From the NCBI GenBank assembly GCA_963575745.1, contig CAUYUJ010003670.1:235144-299143 (forward strand): a stretch of DNA of 64,000 bases. The letters run 5' to 3'. The notes beneath the pieces are model-generated. The model had not been told where the DNA came from. It saw nothing but the letters and a program-made list of their open reading frames with translations, and made no database searches. The first letter of the stretch is position 1. Each line of letters starts with the position of its first letter. Shown here piece by piece: positions 1-12,618 of the stretch. Made by a program: the position numbers and the translations under genes. This stretch comes from Prorocentrum cordatum (lineage: Eukaryota; Sar; Dinophyceae; Prorocentrales; Prorocentraceae).

Positions 1-362
1 CGCCGCTCAGGTGCGTTCTCTTTTCCTTTCCTACTCCCCCGCCTCGGTGACCTCCGTCGCCTCCCCTCCCCTGGCGCGCTTCCGCCGCCCCGCGTGGCGC
101 GTCACCAGCCCTTCGCGTGCCGCCCTGGCCACCATGGCCCTGGCGCCGCGTCGCCCTGGCGCGCGGGCCCGTCTCTGGGCACCCGCGCCGGCCCTTTGGC
201 TTCAGTTGTGCCGCCCCCCAGTGCAGTCACCACTTGGGTCGCTGCATCGGCGGGCGCCTCCCATGTTCAGCCGGGCCGCCGCTCACGCTGCCACGCGGGC
301 TGCTGCCGGCCCGTCGTGTGCCACCCGCGGGCGGGGCGCTCCTTTCGTCCTTTTCCTCCGCC

Positions 363-428
363 CCTCCTCCTCCTCCTCCTCCTCCTCCTCCTCCTCCTCC
401 TCCTCCTCCTCCTCCTCCTCCTCCTCCG
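363..428. repeat. (TCC)n microsatellite
   Basis: About 22 uninterrupted CTC/TCC units. Poly-Ser, poly-Leu or poly-Pro frames here are products of the repeat. Confidence 0.95.
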
Positions 429-1382
429 CCCCTCTCGCCTTTTCGCTGTTTTCCCTACCTCAACTCGCGCCGCCGTGGCGCTGGCGCCGCCGCGATGCCT
501 CGCCTTCGGCGTGCAGCTCAGCCCCACCCGCCCGGTGCCGCCCCGACGCGACGCCTTAAGCCCCCGACGCGGCTGCCGCGCCTGTGCAGCGGGCACCGCG
601 CAGTCGATGTGCCTGGTGGATTTGGCTTTTTTGCGGATGGCATTCCTTGGGCTCGAGTGCTGGTTCCACCTGATCTTCACCGTCGCTGCGCCTTGGCAGC
701 GCCCGCCGGCGCGCCCCGGTCCCGGCCCCAGCTGCTGCCGCGGCCTCCGCTGCCCTGGCTGGCCGCCACGGCCCGATCACTGGAACTTTTCCACGTCTGA
801 GCGCCCTGCCCATCCTCCTTTCGCGCGGCCGCCCTCGTCTTCGCCTCTCTCTCTCTCTCTCTTGCGCGTCGGACAGTTTGCCTCTCGGTTGCCCCCCGAT
901 TCGCCGATTCGCCCCGCGATGGTGCGGCTTGCCTCCGCCTCGCTCCGACGGAGAACATGTCGGTCTCGTCGTTCTCTTCACCCCGAACCCCCCTGACGCG
1001 GCCACCCGCCTACTGTGCCCGCGTTCCACCGCGGTCCATTTCTTTTCATCTGGCCTGCCCTGCAGAAGAGAGGGGGTGGAGGGGGTGGGAGGGGTGGGAG
1101 GAGGACAAAAACATCGAGGCGGTTCGAGAACAGGGAGGGTCGAGGTCTTTGAGCGGTCTCGGCCAACTTTCGGGGCCCCAAGAGCCCAAGGGGGCCTCAG
1201 AGACCTCCCAGAGCCCCCTGGGGGAGGGGGCCGCGGCAGTCCAGCTGCGCACGCCTTTCATCTGACGCCCCAGATGGGGGGAGCGGCGGGTGGCGAGGAA
1301 GTCGATGGGAACCGTCGAATCCAGGCGTCGCAAAAGATCGCGGCTCGGGGGTTGCTCAAGCTGTGCCTGGCCCAGGCGGGCC

Positions 1383-1515
1383 CCGGTTGTTCGCTTCATG
1401 TTGGAGCCCCTGAGACCCCTGGGCCTCGTGAGGGGCGATCTGGAGGCCGCGGGGACCTCCCTGGACATCCGGGGGACACCTTCGGCCACGGGCACTTTCG
1501 GCAACACCTGGGCGA
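1383..1515 (-). repeat. Dispersed repeat family D1, minus-strand copy
   Basis: Its reverse complement aligns by eye with 45704-45835 (plus strand) and in part with 56191-56295. Shared blocks include a GTGTTGC then GAAGTGCCC motif, a GGCCTCCAGA block, CACGAGGCCCAG and GGGGCTC. Copies differ by many substitutions and small indels, so this is an old interspersed family. No coding potential is apparent. Confidence 0.65.
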
Positions 1516-2390
1516 CGGCCAGCTCTGCGACGCTCTCGGCCTCTGGGTCGCTTGGCCCCGGCCCCCCAGGACCGTCGAAGCGGGAGTCGGGAGCTGAGAC
1601 GCAGGCCCTGGAAGAGAGTTGGGGGTCCCTGGGGGGCACCTTTTTGAACCACCGACTGGGGGGGGGCCAAGTATATTCGCACCCTTCGCCTGCCGAGGCT
1701 CCTGAGGATCGATCCCCTGGGTGGTGGCTCTGGACCAACTCAGGAGGGAAAACACGCAGAAAGACACAACATACACGTCGATTTCCAGGAAAACATATGG
1801 TAAACTATCAGAATTGGAGGGGGCGTGAATCCAAGGAGTACGGACAATAGGGGAATCCTGGGATTTGCGTCTGTTGATTCGTGTGTCCCTGGGCCTCTTC
1901 AGTGATCGGTTCCCCAGGCGGCTGTGATGGACTAGCTCCGCCTCGCAGGAAGGAGGGAGGGTTCCTCTTCCCCTCGTCTTGCCTGGGGCCCAGCCACCAG
2001 CCCATGCCGAGGCCGCGAGCACCGACGGCGATGATGCAGCGGCAGTCCAAGCGGCCCACCTGAAGGCGCCAGCGCCCTCCCCCCCGCACGGAAGTCGATT
2101 GGAATGTCTCTGGAGTCCCAGGCAGCATCCTGCTTGTTTTCTTGCTCGCTTCCTTCTGCCTCAGTCAGTGCCCGCATTGAAAGAGCTCGCGCGAAGAGTG
2201 CAGGGATCTGGCGGAAGCGCGCCGCCGATCTCGACCGGCGGCCATGTTCCTGGGTTCCTTTTGGGTCTTGTTGGAAGTTCCCCGCTGATTCTGGTAGGCG
2301 GCTGGATTCCAGCGATCCAGGTGCAGAGAGCACAGACAATAGTTACAGTGTGCAAAGAGCGTGCGTATATAATTGAGAGTAGAGAAGCAG

Positions 2391-2521
2391 AGTGAGAGAG
2401 AGAGAGAGAGAGAAAGCGAGAGAGAGAGAGAGAGAAAAAGAGAGATATGGAGAGAGACAGAGAGGGAAATAGAGAAAGAGAGAGAGAGCGAGAGAGGGAA
2501 AGGGAGAGAGAGAGAGAGAGC
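2391..2521. repeat. (AG)n microsatellite, interrupted
   Basis: GA dinucleotide repeats broken by AAAG, TATGG and GGGAAA interruptions. The Ser/Leu-rich frames on the minus strand are products of the repeat. Confidence 0.95.
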
Positions 2522-3420
2522 ACAAACAATGTATGCATAAAGAGACAACGAGAGAGATTATGTGTATGGAGAGAGCCGCAAGAGTGTATTGTATAACGCT
2601 GCAAGACGAAGCTTCTTGGCCACCCATTATCCATCGTCGCCAGTTTTGACTCCAACGTCACTTTCTCCAAGGGTATACCCAGCATATCTCGACACAATGT
2701 TCTGCCGAAGATGTGATCCCACTCTCGAACCATGGAGTGTGCAGTGGTGTGTTGACTCAGCGCTTTGAGCCTTCGAGCCTTGAACACCTGCGGTGCCGAC
2801 AAGGACCCAGAGGACCTCTGGACATGCGGACTGCGCAGATCACCAGCTAAACGTTCCCAGACCGACTATTTGACCGTGTCTCCCAACTTGGAGGGCATCG
2901 CGCACCCCGTCCGGCAGCCCGGGTTTGATCACATACCCGTTGTTGCTGGAGTTCAATGTTGTGCTCCGTTTTACGTTCGCCGGGGTCGGGGGCCTGCTTT
3001 TCGAGGCTGGCAGCCGGACAGCATGGACTCCTTCCAGAAGGCGTGCCTCACGGACAGCATTTTGAACGCCAGGCTGGACGTTCTTGAAGATCGTATGTGA
3101 GCTCTGGCTGAGGCAACACGTGACAACGCACACACAGAGCTCCGATCGAGCAGGAGGAGACGACGCCTACCCGCCAAGGACGCCAAGTTCATACGCCGTG
3201 TCCGTTGTCTACTTCGCTTTTGTAACACCACGCACGCATTCTCCAGTGTGACCACGCCGACGGTGCTCAAGGTTGACGGGAAACCGACGGCCGATAGAGC
3301 AAAGTGGTTGGAATGCGGGTGCATTTTCGGCCGTCACAGGTTCACCGACCCAGAAAGCTCACACGACCATCAATTTTTCAGGCTCGCCGCGGGAGTAGCT
3401 GCCCACAGGAATGCAATCCA
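2522..3420. other. No recognisable gene
   Basis: Mixed-composition sequence between the AG microsatellite and the first 77-bp array. Short open frames exist but show no known motif and change frame often. I see nothing I can name. Confidence 0.5.
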
Positions 3421-4353
3421 GGTGTTCGCATGCGGTTCCCCCACCCAGGGCAGCGTTCGTGGCCCCATAGGGAGCTCCACCGAAGGCCCCAGTGGGGGTG
3501 TTCGCATGCGGTTCCCCCACCCAGGGCAGCGTTTCGTAGCCCCATGGGGAGCTCCACCGAAGGCCCCAGTGGGGGTGTTCGCATGCGGTTCCCCCACCCA
3601 GGGCAGCGTTTCGTGGCCCCATAGGGAGCTCCGCCGATGGCCCCAGTGGCTGCTCTCGCACGTGGTTCCTTCACCCAGGGCAGCGTTTCGTGGCCCCATA
3701 GGGAGCTCCACCAGAGGCCCCACTGGCGGATTCGCATGCGGTTCGAAGGCCGCATTGGGGCTGCTCTCGCATGCGGTTCCCCCACCTTGGGCAGCGTTTC
3801 GTGGCCCCATAGGGAGCTCCACCGAAGGCCCCAGTGGCTGCTCCCGCATGCGCCCCCCCCAACCAGGGCAGCGTTTCGTGGCCCCATAGGGAGCTCCACC
3901 GAAGGCCCCAGTGGGGGTGTTCGCATGCGGTTCCCCCGCCCAGGGCAGCGTTTCGTGGCCCCATAGGGAGCTCCACCGAAGGCTCCAGTGGCGCAGTTCG
4001 CATGCGGTTCCCGTACCCAGGGCAGCGTTTCGTGGCCCCATAGGGAGCTCCAACGAAGGCCCCAGTGGCGCAGTTCGCATGCGGTTTCCCCATCCAGGGC
4101 AGCGTTTCGTGGCCCTATAGGGAGCTCCACCGAAGGCCCTAGTGGCGCAGTTTGCACGCGGTTCCCCCGCCCAGGGCAGCGTTTCGTGGCCCCATAGGGA
4201 GCTCCACCGAAGGCCCGGCCCCAGTGGCGCAGTTCGCATGTGGTTCCCCCACCCAATGCAGCGTTTCGTGGCCCCATAGGGAGCCCCAGCGAAAGCGGCA
4301 CCCACAACGCGTTACGAACAATTGCTTATGGTTGGGTCTTTCGCCAGGATAAT
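3421..4353 (+). repeat. 77-bp satellite, block 1 (repeat-cored element, family B)
   Basis: About 11 degenerate copies of a 77-bp unit containing GCATGCGGTTCCCCCACC, CAGGGCAGCGTTTCGT and CATAGGGAGCTCCACC. The block ends in a unique tail (GCGGCACCCACAACGCGTTA, then GGTTGGGTCTTTCGCCA, then GGATAAT at 4347-4353). The same tail closes the blocks at 58-62 kb. The left leader of those blocks (TTCCCAACCATCC) is missing here, so this copy is probably 5'-truncated. Units are more diverged than in the right-hand blocks. Confidence 0.9.
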
Positions 4354-4752
4354 TTAGTATCGCTAATTCGGTGGCGGGCCTCTAGTGTTTCTCTTCGTTC
4401 CTCCTCCTCTTTTGTTTGAAGGGCCAGTGTCCAGTGCACATTCCTGTAGGATGCAATCGAGTAACTTGGGGTAGGCTTTCACATCGCTTGGTACTGTCTC
4501 GGTCCACTGTTGGCTCGAAAACTGTACGCATGTTGTCGTGTATCGGTGAGTCTTTTATCTTGTGGCCGTGTAGGCCCCGGGGTCGGTAAATCACGACTGC
4601 ACGCACGAGGCCGCGGGTGGATGCATGGATCTAGAGCTTTGACTTGGCGTGGGACTTCATCTGCATCACGATCTCTTCTCACTGTGCTCTCGATGCGACA
4701 GGCTCGCGGGTGAGAGAACACCATGCTGATTGAATGGTTTTCGTGAAAACTG
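4354..4752. other. No recognisable gene
   Basis: About 400 bp of mixed-composition sequence between the satellite block and the AGT microsatellite. No coding or structural signal seen. Confidence 0.5.
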
Positions 4753-4783
4753 GTAATAGTAGTCGTAATCGTAGTCGTGGTGG

Positions 4784-4864
<81 letters not shown>

Positions 4865-4865
4865 C

Positions 4866-4909
<44 letters not shown>

Positions 4910-5145
4910 TGGTAGTAGTAGTAGTAGTAGTGGTAGTGGTAAGTAGTAGTAGTATTAGTACTAGTAGTAGTATAGTCGCAGTAGTATTAAGTATAGTAGA
5001 ATATAGTAGTAGTAGTAGTATTTAGTAGTAGTAGTAGTAGTCAGTCGTAGTGTAGCAGTAGTAGTAGTAGTAATTAGTAGTAAGTAAGTAGTAGTAATTG
5101 TATAAATTGTTAATTCAGTATAGATTAGTAATTGTAGTATAGTAA

Positions 5146-5183
<38 letters not shown>

Positions 5184-5302
5184 TAGTAGGAGTCGTTAGG
5201 GTAGTAAGTAGTAGTAAGTAGTAGTAAGTAGTAGTAAGTAGTAGTAAGTAGTAGTAGGTAGTAGTAGGTAGTAGTAATTAGTAGTAAGTAGTAGTAAGTA
5301 GT

Positions 5303-5377
<75 letters not shown>

Positions 5378-5848
5378 GGGGTGTAGGAGTAGGAGTAGTA
5401 GTAGTCGTAGTAGTCGTAGTCGTCGTAGAAGTAGTACTGTGAGTTAGTGCGTAGTAGTAGTAGTAGTAGTATAGTAGTAGTAGTAGTGTAGTAGTGTAGA
5501 TCGTAGTCGTATTAAGGAAGTAGTAGGTAGGTATCAGTAAGTATATAGTCGTCGTCGTAGTGGTCCGTATCTTCAATAATAGTAGTAGTCGTAGTAGTGT
5601 AGTATCGTAGTATAGTGGATAGTCAGTCGTAGTTACAAAGTGTAGTACGTAGTAGTACAGTAATAGGATTAGTAGTAGTAGTAGTAGTAGAAGTAGTAGT
5701 CATTAGTAGTAGTAGTAGGAGTAGTATAGTAGTCGTAGTAGTAGTAGTGTGAATTTGAGTAAGTAAGTATAGTAGTAAGTAGTAGTAACTATAGTAATAG
5801 TAGTAGTCGTGAATGTAATGTAGTGGGTGGGAAGTAGTAGTAGTAGTC

Positions 5849-5882
<34 letters not shown>

Positions 5883-5886
5883 ATAA

Positions 5887-5961
<75 letters not shown>
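4753..5961. repeat. (AGT)n / TAG microsatellite region with CAG segment
   Basis: Long runs of AGT with a CAG/AGC stretch (about 4787-4830), separated by degenerate AGTAAGTAGT segments. Poly-Ser, poly-Val and poly-Thr frames are translated microsatellite, not genes. Confidence 0.95.
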
Positions 5962-6087
5962 GGTCAAACTGCACCTTCGTGTCTACTAAGAATGAACGGG
6001 TAAAGGGTAAGGGTTCGAGTTCGGGTTGGGGTCCGTGTTCTACGCATTCAAGTTAACCGCATAGAGTTACATTGAATAGGCGGAATT

Positions 6088-6300
6088 TATAGTACACGAA
6101 GAAGTTGTTCGGAAACCCACAATTCCGCCATTCGCTAATAAGAAAACGCTGCAGGGGCTATAGAGCAAATAGTACACGGAGATGAGGTTCGGAAGCCCAC
6201 TGATTCTAATAGTACACGGAGAAGGGCTCGGAAACCCACAATTTCGCCGTTCGCTAGTAGGAAAACAATACAGGGGCTATAGAGCCAATAGTACACGAAG
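6088..6300 (+). repeat. About 120-bp direct duplication with AGTACACG motif
   Basis: A block starting AGTACACGAAGAAG at 6091 recurs, diverged, from 6211 (AGTACACGGAGAAG), each followed by CGGAAACCCACAATT and CAGGGGCTATAGAGC. Further isolated AGT(A/G)CACG motifs after an A-rich stretch occur near 6172, 6291, 7246 and 7351, so the motif is interspersed around the microsatellites. Confidence 0.7.
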
Positions 6301-6436
6301 GGGAGGTTTGTGGAAGACGGAAGTGGGGCCCAAGCGCGGCGCGTTTGGCCGCGGCGACGAAGATGGGCTCCAGCGCTCCAGCGAAGGCGAACTATCGGAA
6401 GGCACCCTGAAAGGCGACGGAGAAGCGTCTCTCTGT

Positions 6437-6736
6437 TCCTCATCCTCTTCCTCCTCCTCCTCCTCCTCCTTCTCTTTTCTTCTCTTCGTCGTCGTCGTCG
6501 TCCTCCTCCTCCTCCTCCCCCTCCCCCCCTCCTTCTCCCCCCTCCTCCTCCTCCTCCTCCTCCTCCGCCTCCGCCTCTTCCTCCTCCTCCTCCTCCTCCT
6601 CCTCCTCCTCCTCCTCCGCCTCCTCCGCCTCCACCTCCGCCCCCGCATCTTCCTCCTCCGCTTCCGTCTCCGCTCCCGCCTCCTCCTCCTCTCCTCCTCC
6701 TCTCCTCCTCCTCCTCCTCCTCCTCCTCCTCCTCCT
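6437..6736. repeat. (TCC)n microsatellite, interrupted
   Basis: Pyrimidine-rich tract of TCC/CTC units with GTC and GCC interruptions. Low-complexity Pro/Leu/Ser and Arg/Glu frames on both strands are artefacts. Confidence 0.95.
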
Positions 6737-7400
6737 AATGACTGAATGCACATCAGCAGCACAAGCGGCGCCCGCGGCGTCCCTACCTGGGGCCCCGTCG
6801 ACGACAAAGCATCCAAACGCATGAAGGGCCTGATCGCAAAAAGGAATCACTTACCGCGTCCGCGGCATCCCTGCCTGGAAATCCGTCGCCGAAAAGGCAT
6901 GGAAGCGCACGTCCTCAAGCCCTCAGGCCCTCGGCAGCGCTAATCGGTAGGCCGTCGGCAGCGCTCCCGGCCGGTCCAGGACACGATCCTTGTGATCGGC
7001 GCGCCGAAATTGGACGTCGGTGGGCCCGCGCTCCCAATTGGACCAGGGCCACGATCCCAGTGAGGTGTGCGCCGGAGTCGCGCGCCGGAGGGCCAGGCCC
7101 ACGATTCTCGAGAGGGGTGTGCCAAAATGAAGCGGCTGGCAATGGCGGTTGCTCCAAATCCGACGGCGACTCGAAGGACAGGTGTAACATTGCCTTTGTT
7201 GTTTATTTTCTAATGCGAATCCAATCCGCAGCCTCTATAGCGAAAAGTGCACGAAGGTAGGCATTGACGCGAAAGGCACGAAAGCCAGGTTTGAAACTAC
7301 GATTTTTGCAATTCCCCTTGTCGGAATCCTACTAGGCCTTATACAAAAGAAAAGTACACGGACGTGAGGTTTGTAGCGTCACGAAGACCACGTGCAACCC
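6737..7400. other. No recognisable gene
   Basis: GC-rich unique sequence between microsatellites, with two scattered AGT(A/G)CACG motifs (about 7246 and 7351). No coding family recognised. Confidence 0.5.
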
Positions 7401-7406
7401 TAGTAA

Positions 7407-7466
<60 letters not shown>

Positions 7467-7485
7467 CAGTAGTAGCAGTAGTAGC

Positions 7486-7530
<45 letters not shown>

Positions 7531-8757
7531 TAGTAGTATTAGTAGTAGTACAGTAGTAGTAGCAGTAGTAGTAGTAAGTAGTAATAGTAGTTAGTAGTAG
7601 TAGTAGAAGTAGAAGTGCTGACGCCGTCCGTCGTAGTAATTAGATGACTGTGGAAATAAGTAGTAGTAGTTTAGTTAGTAGTAGTAAGTAGTAGTAGTAT
7701 AGTCGTAGTAAGTAGTTCTAAAAAGTTACGTAAAAAGATAGTAAGAAGTAAGTAAGTAGTATAGAATTAGTAGTAGTACAAGTACAGTAGTTGTAGAAGT
7801 ATGAAAGTCGTGTAGTACAAATAATGAAAATGTAGTATCAGCATTTGCAGTAGAGTCGAAGAATATAGTAAGTAAGTAGTAGTATAGTATAGTCGTAGTA
7901 GAGTAGAGTAGTAGTATTTTAAAAAAAAAAAAAAGCAGTATAGTAGTAAATAGTATGTGTCAGTATCAGTAAAGTATTAGTAGTCTAGAATAGTAGTATG
8001 TAGTAAAAGTAGTAGAAGTAGTAGGAGAAGTAGTAAGTCTGTAGTAGTAGGTAGGTAGGTGGTCAACAGGTAAAGGTAGGTAAAGGTTAAGGTAGCGTAA
8101 GGTCCGGTAGAGTAGAAGGTAGGTACGTAGGAGGTAGTAGGTAATGAAGGTAGGTAGTAGGTAGGTAGGTAATAGTAGTAGTAGTATAAGTATATTAATA
8201 GGTAGTTGTAGTAATAGTAGTAAGTAGTAGTAGTAGTATAGTAGCAGGAGTAGTATTAGTATTTTAGTTTAGTATATTAGTAGTATAGAAGAAGTAAGTA
8301 GTAGTATATAGAAGTAGTAAGTAGTAAGTAGTTATAGTAGTATAGTAGTAAGTAGTATAAGTATAGTAGTTGTCGTAGTAGTAGTAATAGTAAGTAGTAG
8401 TAGTAGTAGTCGTAGTAGTCGTAGTAGTCGTAGTTGGAGTAGTCGTAGTAGTAGTAAGATTAGTGGTCGTTGTAGTAGTAGTAGTAGTCGTCGTCGTCGT
8501 CGTAGTAGTAGTAGTAGTAGTAGTAGTAGTTGTGGTGGTGGTGGTAGTAGTAGTAGTAGTAGCAGTAGGGCACTTGTGGTAGTAGTTGTAGTTAATAGTA
8601 GTAAGTAGTGTTGTAGCTGTAGTTTAGTAGTAGTAGTAGTAGTAGGAGTAGTAGTAGTAGTAGTAGTAGCAGTAGTAGTAGTAGTAGCAGTAGTAGTAGC
8701 ACTAGTAGTAGTAGTCGTCGCCGTCGTCGCCGTAGTAGTAGCAGTGTAGTAGTAGTG

Positions 8758-8821
<64 letters not shown>

Positions 8822-8829
8822 GTAGTAGT

Positions 8830-8912
<83 letters not shown>

Positions 8913-9149
8913 ATAGTAGGTAGTAGGTAGTAGGTAGTAGGTAGTAGGTAGTAGGTAGTAGGTAGTAGGTAGTAAGTAGTGGGTAGTAGTAGTAGTCGTA
9001 GTAGTAGTAGTAGTAGTAGCAGTAGTAGTAGTAGTAGCAGTAGCAGTAGCAGTAGCAGTAGTAGTAGTAGTAGTATTCGTAGTAGTAGTGGTAGTATTAG
9101 TAGTAGTATAGTAGCAGTAGCAGTAGTAGTGCTAGTAGTAGTAGTCGTG

Positions 9150-9197
<48 letters not shown>

Positions 9198-9259
9198 ACA
9201 GTAGTAATAGTAGTCGTCGCCGTGGTAGTAGTATATTTTCAATAGTAGCAGTAGTAGTC

Positions 9260-9296
<37 letters not shown>

Positions 9297-9299
9297 AAA

Positions 9300-9340
<41 letters not shown>

Positions 9341-9464
9341 TTCGTATTCGTAGTAGTAGTAGTAGTAGCAGTAGTAGTAGTCGTAGTAGTAATCGTAGTA
9401 GTAGTCGTAGTAATAGCAGTAGTCGTTCCAGTCGTAGTAGTGATAGTCGTCGTCGCCGTCGCCG

Positions 9465-9512
<48 letters not shown>

Positions 9513-9579
9513 TAGGCGTAGTAGTAATATTATTATTCTTAGTATTATTTGCAGTAGTCGCAGTAGCAGTAGCAGTAGC

Positions 9580-9619
<40 letters not shown>

Positions 9620-9662
9620 ATAGCAGTCGTAGTAGTAGCCGTAGTAGTAGTAGTAGTAGTAG

Positions 9663-9713
<51 letters not shown>

Positions 9714-9780
9714 CAGTAGCAGTAGCAGTAGCAGTAGTGGTGGTGGTGGTGGTAGTGGTAGTAGTCGTAGTTTTCGTCAG
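7401..9780. repeat. (AGT)n microsatellite region, about 2.4 kb
   Basis: Pure AGT runs alternate with degraded tracts (AGTAAGTAGT, GGTAGGTA, CGT inserts, an A13 run near 7921). A TAGTAGG period-7 stretch lies at about 8917-8975 and CAG-rich segments near 9019-9060. The low-complexity Val, Ser and Ala frames are not genes. Confidence 0.95.
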
Positions 9781-10004
9781 TAAGTAGTAACTGGTAGGTA
9801 GTATGTAGTAAGTGGCACATAGTAAGTATTATGAAGTAGGCAGTAAGGAGCGACCTGTACGTAACCAGTAGTAAGCAGTATGTAGAGAATAGTACGTCGT
9901 AATTCGTAAGTCGGAGGCAGCTCGTAGTCGTAAGTCGTGGTGAGCAGTAGAAATCGGTACACGTCGTAGTAGTACTTCGTGTAGAAAGAGGAAGGAGGAC
10001 CAGG
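9781..10004. other. Degenerate AGT-derived transition
   Basis: Short GTAGTAAGT-like segments degrade into unique sequence before the GGA microsatellite. No gene seen. Confidence 0.5.
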
Positions 10005-10740
10005 AGGATGAGGAGGAGGACCAGGAGGAGGATACGGCGAAGCAGGCGGAGGAGGAGGAGGAGGAGGAGGAGGAGGAGGGACGAAACCCCCGCTGGCAGG
10101 CTCTGCGCGAGAAGCGCATTTGGGCCAGGCAGCTTCTTATCGTGGTGCAGTGCCTGGCCCTGGTTCTTTCGCTTGTCGCCATCGGCGCCGCATTGGAGCC
10201 AGCAGCAGACGATGGCGAACGCTACGGCGAAGCAGGACGACTCACGGGTCAGACTGCGGAGGAGGAGGAGGAGAAGGAACATGAGGAGGAGGAGAGGAGG
10301 AGGAGGAGGAGGAGGAGGAGGAGGATAATGACGGTGGCGCAGGAGGAGGAGGAGGAGAGGAGGAGGAGGAGGAGGAGGAGGAGGAGGAGGAGGAGGAGGA
10401 GGAGGAGGAGGAGGAGGAGGAGGAGGAGGAGGAGGGGAGGAGGAGGAGGAGGAGGAGGAGGAGGAGGAGGAGGAGAGGAGGAGGAGGAGGAGAGGAGGAG
10501 GAGGAGGAGGAGGAGGAGGAGGAGAGGAGGAGGAGGAGGAGGAGGAGGAGGAGGAGGAGAGGAGGAGGAGGAGGAGGAGGAGGAGGAGGAGGAGGAGGAG
10601 GAGGAGGAGGAGGAGAGGAGGAGGAGGAGGAGGAGGATAATGACGGTGGCGCAAGAGGAGGAGGAGGAGAAGGAGGAGGAGGAGGAGGAGGAGGAGTAGG
10701 AGGAGGAGGAGGAGGCGAAGGACGAGGAGGAGGAGGGGTC
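10005..10740. repeat. (GGA)n microsatellite with internal duplication
   Basis: Long GGA tract. The segment GGATAATGACGGTGGCGCA occurs twice (about 10322 and 10636), each followed by further GGA, so part of the tract was duplicated. A non-repeat insert spans about 10081-10250. Arg/Gly/Glu and Ser/Pro/Leu frames are artefacts. Confidence 0.95.
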
Positions 10741-12120
10741 GGGGAGGGGTGCGAGGCGGAGGAGAAGGGTGTGTCAGGAAGGGAAGAGAGGGAGAGGAGG
10801 AGCATGAAGAGTTGAAGGAAGAGGAGGTGGCAGGGGACAGACAGCTCTAAGGCCGACTGGAGGGCAGGACGTGTCCTTTCTTTGCCTTTTCCTATTTCTG
10901 TTGATGGTGGGGCTTCAGCACGGGAGCTCCAGGAAGCGGGGACGCTGTTGGTTTGGGACCGCGAGTCGACCTCATCCGCGGCGCCCAGGCGTACGTTTGC
11001 CTCTCTGGATTCCGTGCGATGCCCTGCTTCTGGTGCTGATCGTGATGTTCCAGGCACGATGCTGGACTTTACACCTTGGCTCGGGCCCCCAAGTGGGGGA
11101 CACAGAGTCTTTGACCCCCCCCAGTCACCAGCCTCAGCGGGTGAGGGTGGGGGGTGGGTGAAGGTAAGAGGGAGGCGATCGCGCGTTGTCTCTGAACCTT
11201 TCCGCCATGGCGAAAGGTAGGTGTCAGACGCTGGCAAAGGCCGAGACGAGGCCGACCGGAAGAGCTTTGCTCGCAGAGCCTCTTTGGGTGGGGTGGAAGG
11301 GCCTTCGCGGGGGGAGCCTCCAGCCGGTCCGTTGCTGGCCCGCCAACTCCTGCGGAAAGAGGCCGAGATCTGACGTCACGGCAGAACTGCATCGGCACCG
11401 CCCAACCATGCTACTGTCATGTGTGCGTCGGCCCCCCAAGACCTTTTTCAAGCGCGCACGCCTAGAAATCTTGCAGAGTACGTTTCGTGGCGGGCACTTT
11501 ATGGCCGAACCGCTCGGAAAGCGATATACTACAAGATGGTTGTACTATATGTTAGGGTCGGACGCGTGCCTCCGAGGAGGACACATCGTACTAGTATGTC
11601 CTTGTATGTCCCAGTGCAACATAGTTGTAAATCACGACCGGAGCCGTGAGCGTTATGTTCCTGCGGCGTTTCTCGAGCCGTATCGATCTGCAGAGTTCCG
11701 ATGCATTCGTTTGTTCGGTACGGGGCCCCAGGAATTCTTGACCCTTTCTTTCCTGCAGGGCTGGCTTTTCAGCCGGGTAGCCTGAAGAAGAAACTTCCTG
11801 GGGCCCAGCGAGGACCCCCGGGTGGCCGAAAGCAGCGAACAATTTCTGTATCGATGGACCTCATGAGGTCTGGGTCCGCGATGGTCCCAGGGCCCGACTC
11901 CGGGCCCATACCGCCCGGTTTGAGAAGGTCCTGCCATGCTGGCGCATCTGATGCCTTCAGCAATTTCCGCTGGAGCACTCAGCCTTCTGGCCACTCAGGG
12001 TGACAGTGCTCTCCCCCAGCGTGCCGGGTCGGCCCAGCGAGCGGGAGGAGGTGGGGGGCAGGAGGAGACGCGTGGCGCTGCAGAGACACATGGAAGACAC
12101 AACAACGCAGGATGGTTGTG
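10741..12120. other. No recognisable gene
   Basis: Unique GC-rich sequence. A 199-codon frame (11186-11785, plus) has no repeats or recognisable motif and no sign of splicing; I do not call it. Confidence 0.45.
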
Positions 12121-12212
12121 AAAGGCAAAAGCAGGAGGGGGACGAGGAGGAGGAGGAGGGAAGGAAAGAGGGGAGGAAGGAGGGAAGGAAAGAAGGGAGG
12201 AAGGAAGGACAA
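12121..12212. repeat. GGA/GGAA purine-rich tract
   Basis: Purine-rich GGAGGAAGGAAAG-type repeat, about 90 bp. Confidence 0.85.
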
Positions 12213-12539
12213 CTGCACTGGGTTCTTGGCAGTCGTTCCCTCCGCTCGAGTCAAACTGGCTCCCGCTTCCTTCTCCGCAGCCCCTTGAGGCAATCGTGTC
12301 CTCGCTGATCCTTGTCAGTCCCAGGCGTCTGATGTCTCGACAATGTCGGTGCGGGTTCCCCAGGAGTCCCGACCCTTTCCCCAGGGGCCAGCTCTCCACC
12401 CCGAGCTGCATTCCTACGGTCTGCAGGCCCGAGGGCCTCCAGAGGCCGAGACCTGTTAGAAACCGTCCGTCGTGTTTTCACAGCGCGAGCGGCTTGGTTT
12501 TCGGGTCATGACTCGGGGTCTCCGTCGGCCGGTCGAGAC

Positions 12540-12606
12540 GTTATTGGGGCACCCCCGGAGCGCTTTCGGCGAGGTGCACCAGCTGGAGACCATCCCGAGG
12601 CGAGAG
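12540..12606 (+). repeat. Short dispersed repeat D2, copy 1
   Basis: The stretch with GGGCACCCCCGGA, TTCGGCGAGG and ACCCCGAGGC-like blocks recurs in the same order at about 55705-55765. About 60 bp, diverged, function unknown. Confidence 0.55.
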
Positions 12607-12618
12607 CGCCCAAACATC

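Larger units (their letters stand above)
1..2390. other. GC-rich stretch without a recognisable gene
   Basis: Frames are open on both strands because the sequence is GC-rich, but none has recognisable domains. It contains a TCC microsatellite (about 363-428) and, at about 1383-1515 on the minus strand, a copy of a dispersed repeat also found at 45704-45835 and 56191-56295. No promoter or RNA gene was seen. Confidence 0.6.

Noticed and set aside
3421-4353. 77-bp repeats read as a CRISPR array
   Set aside because: Units are contiguous without spacers, and the context is eukaryotic.
9545-10654. Long Ser/Pro/Leu- and Tyr-rich frame on the minus strand
   Set aside because: Translated AGT and GGA microsatellites; composition follows the repeat exactly.
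11186-11785. 199-codon plus-strand frame
   Set aside because: No recognisable motif, no splice or repeat context; length is not unusual for this GC content.
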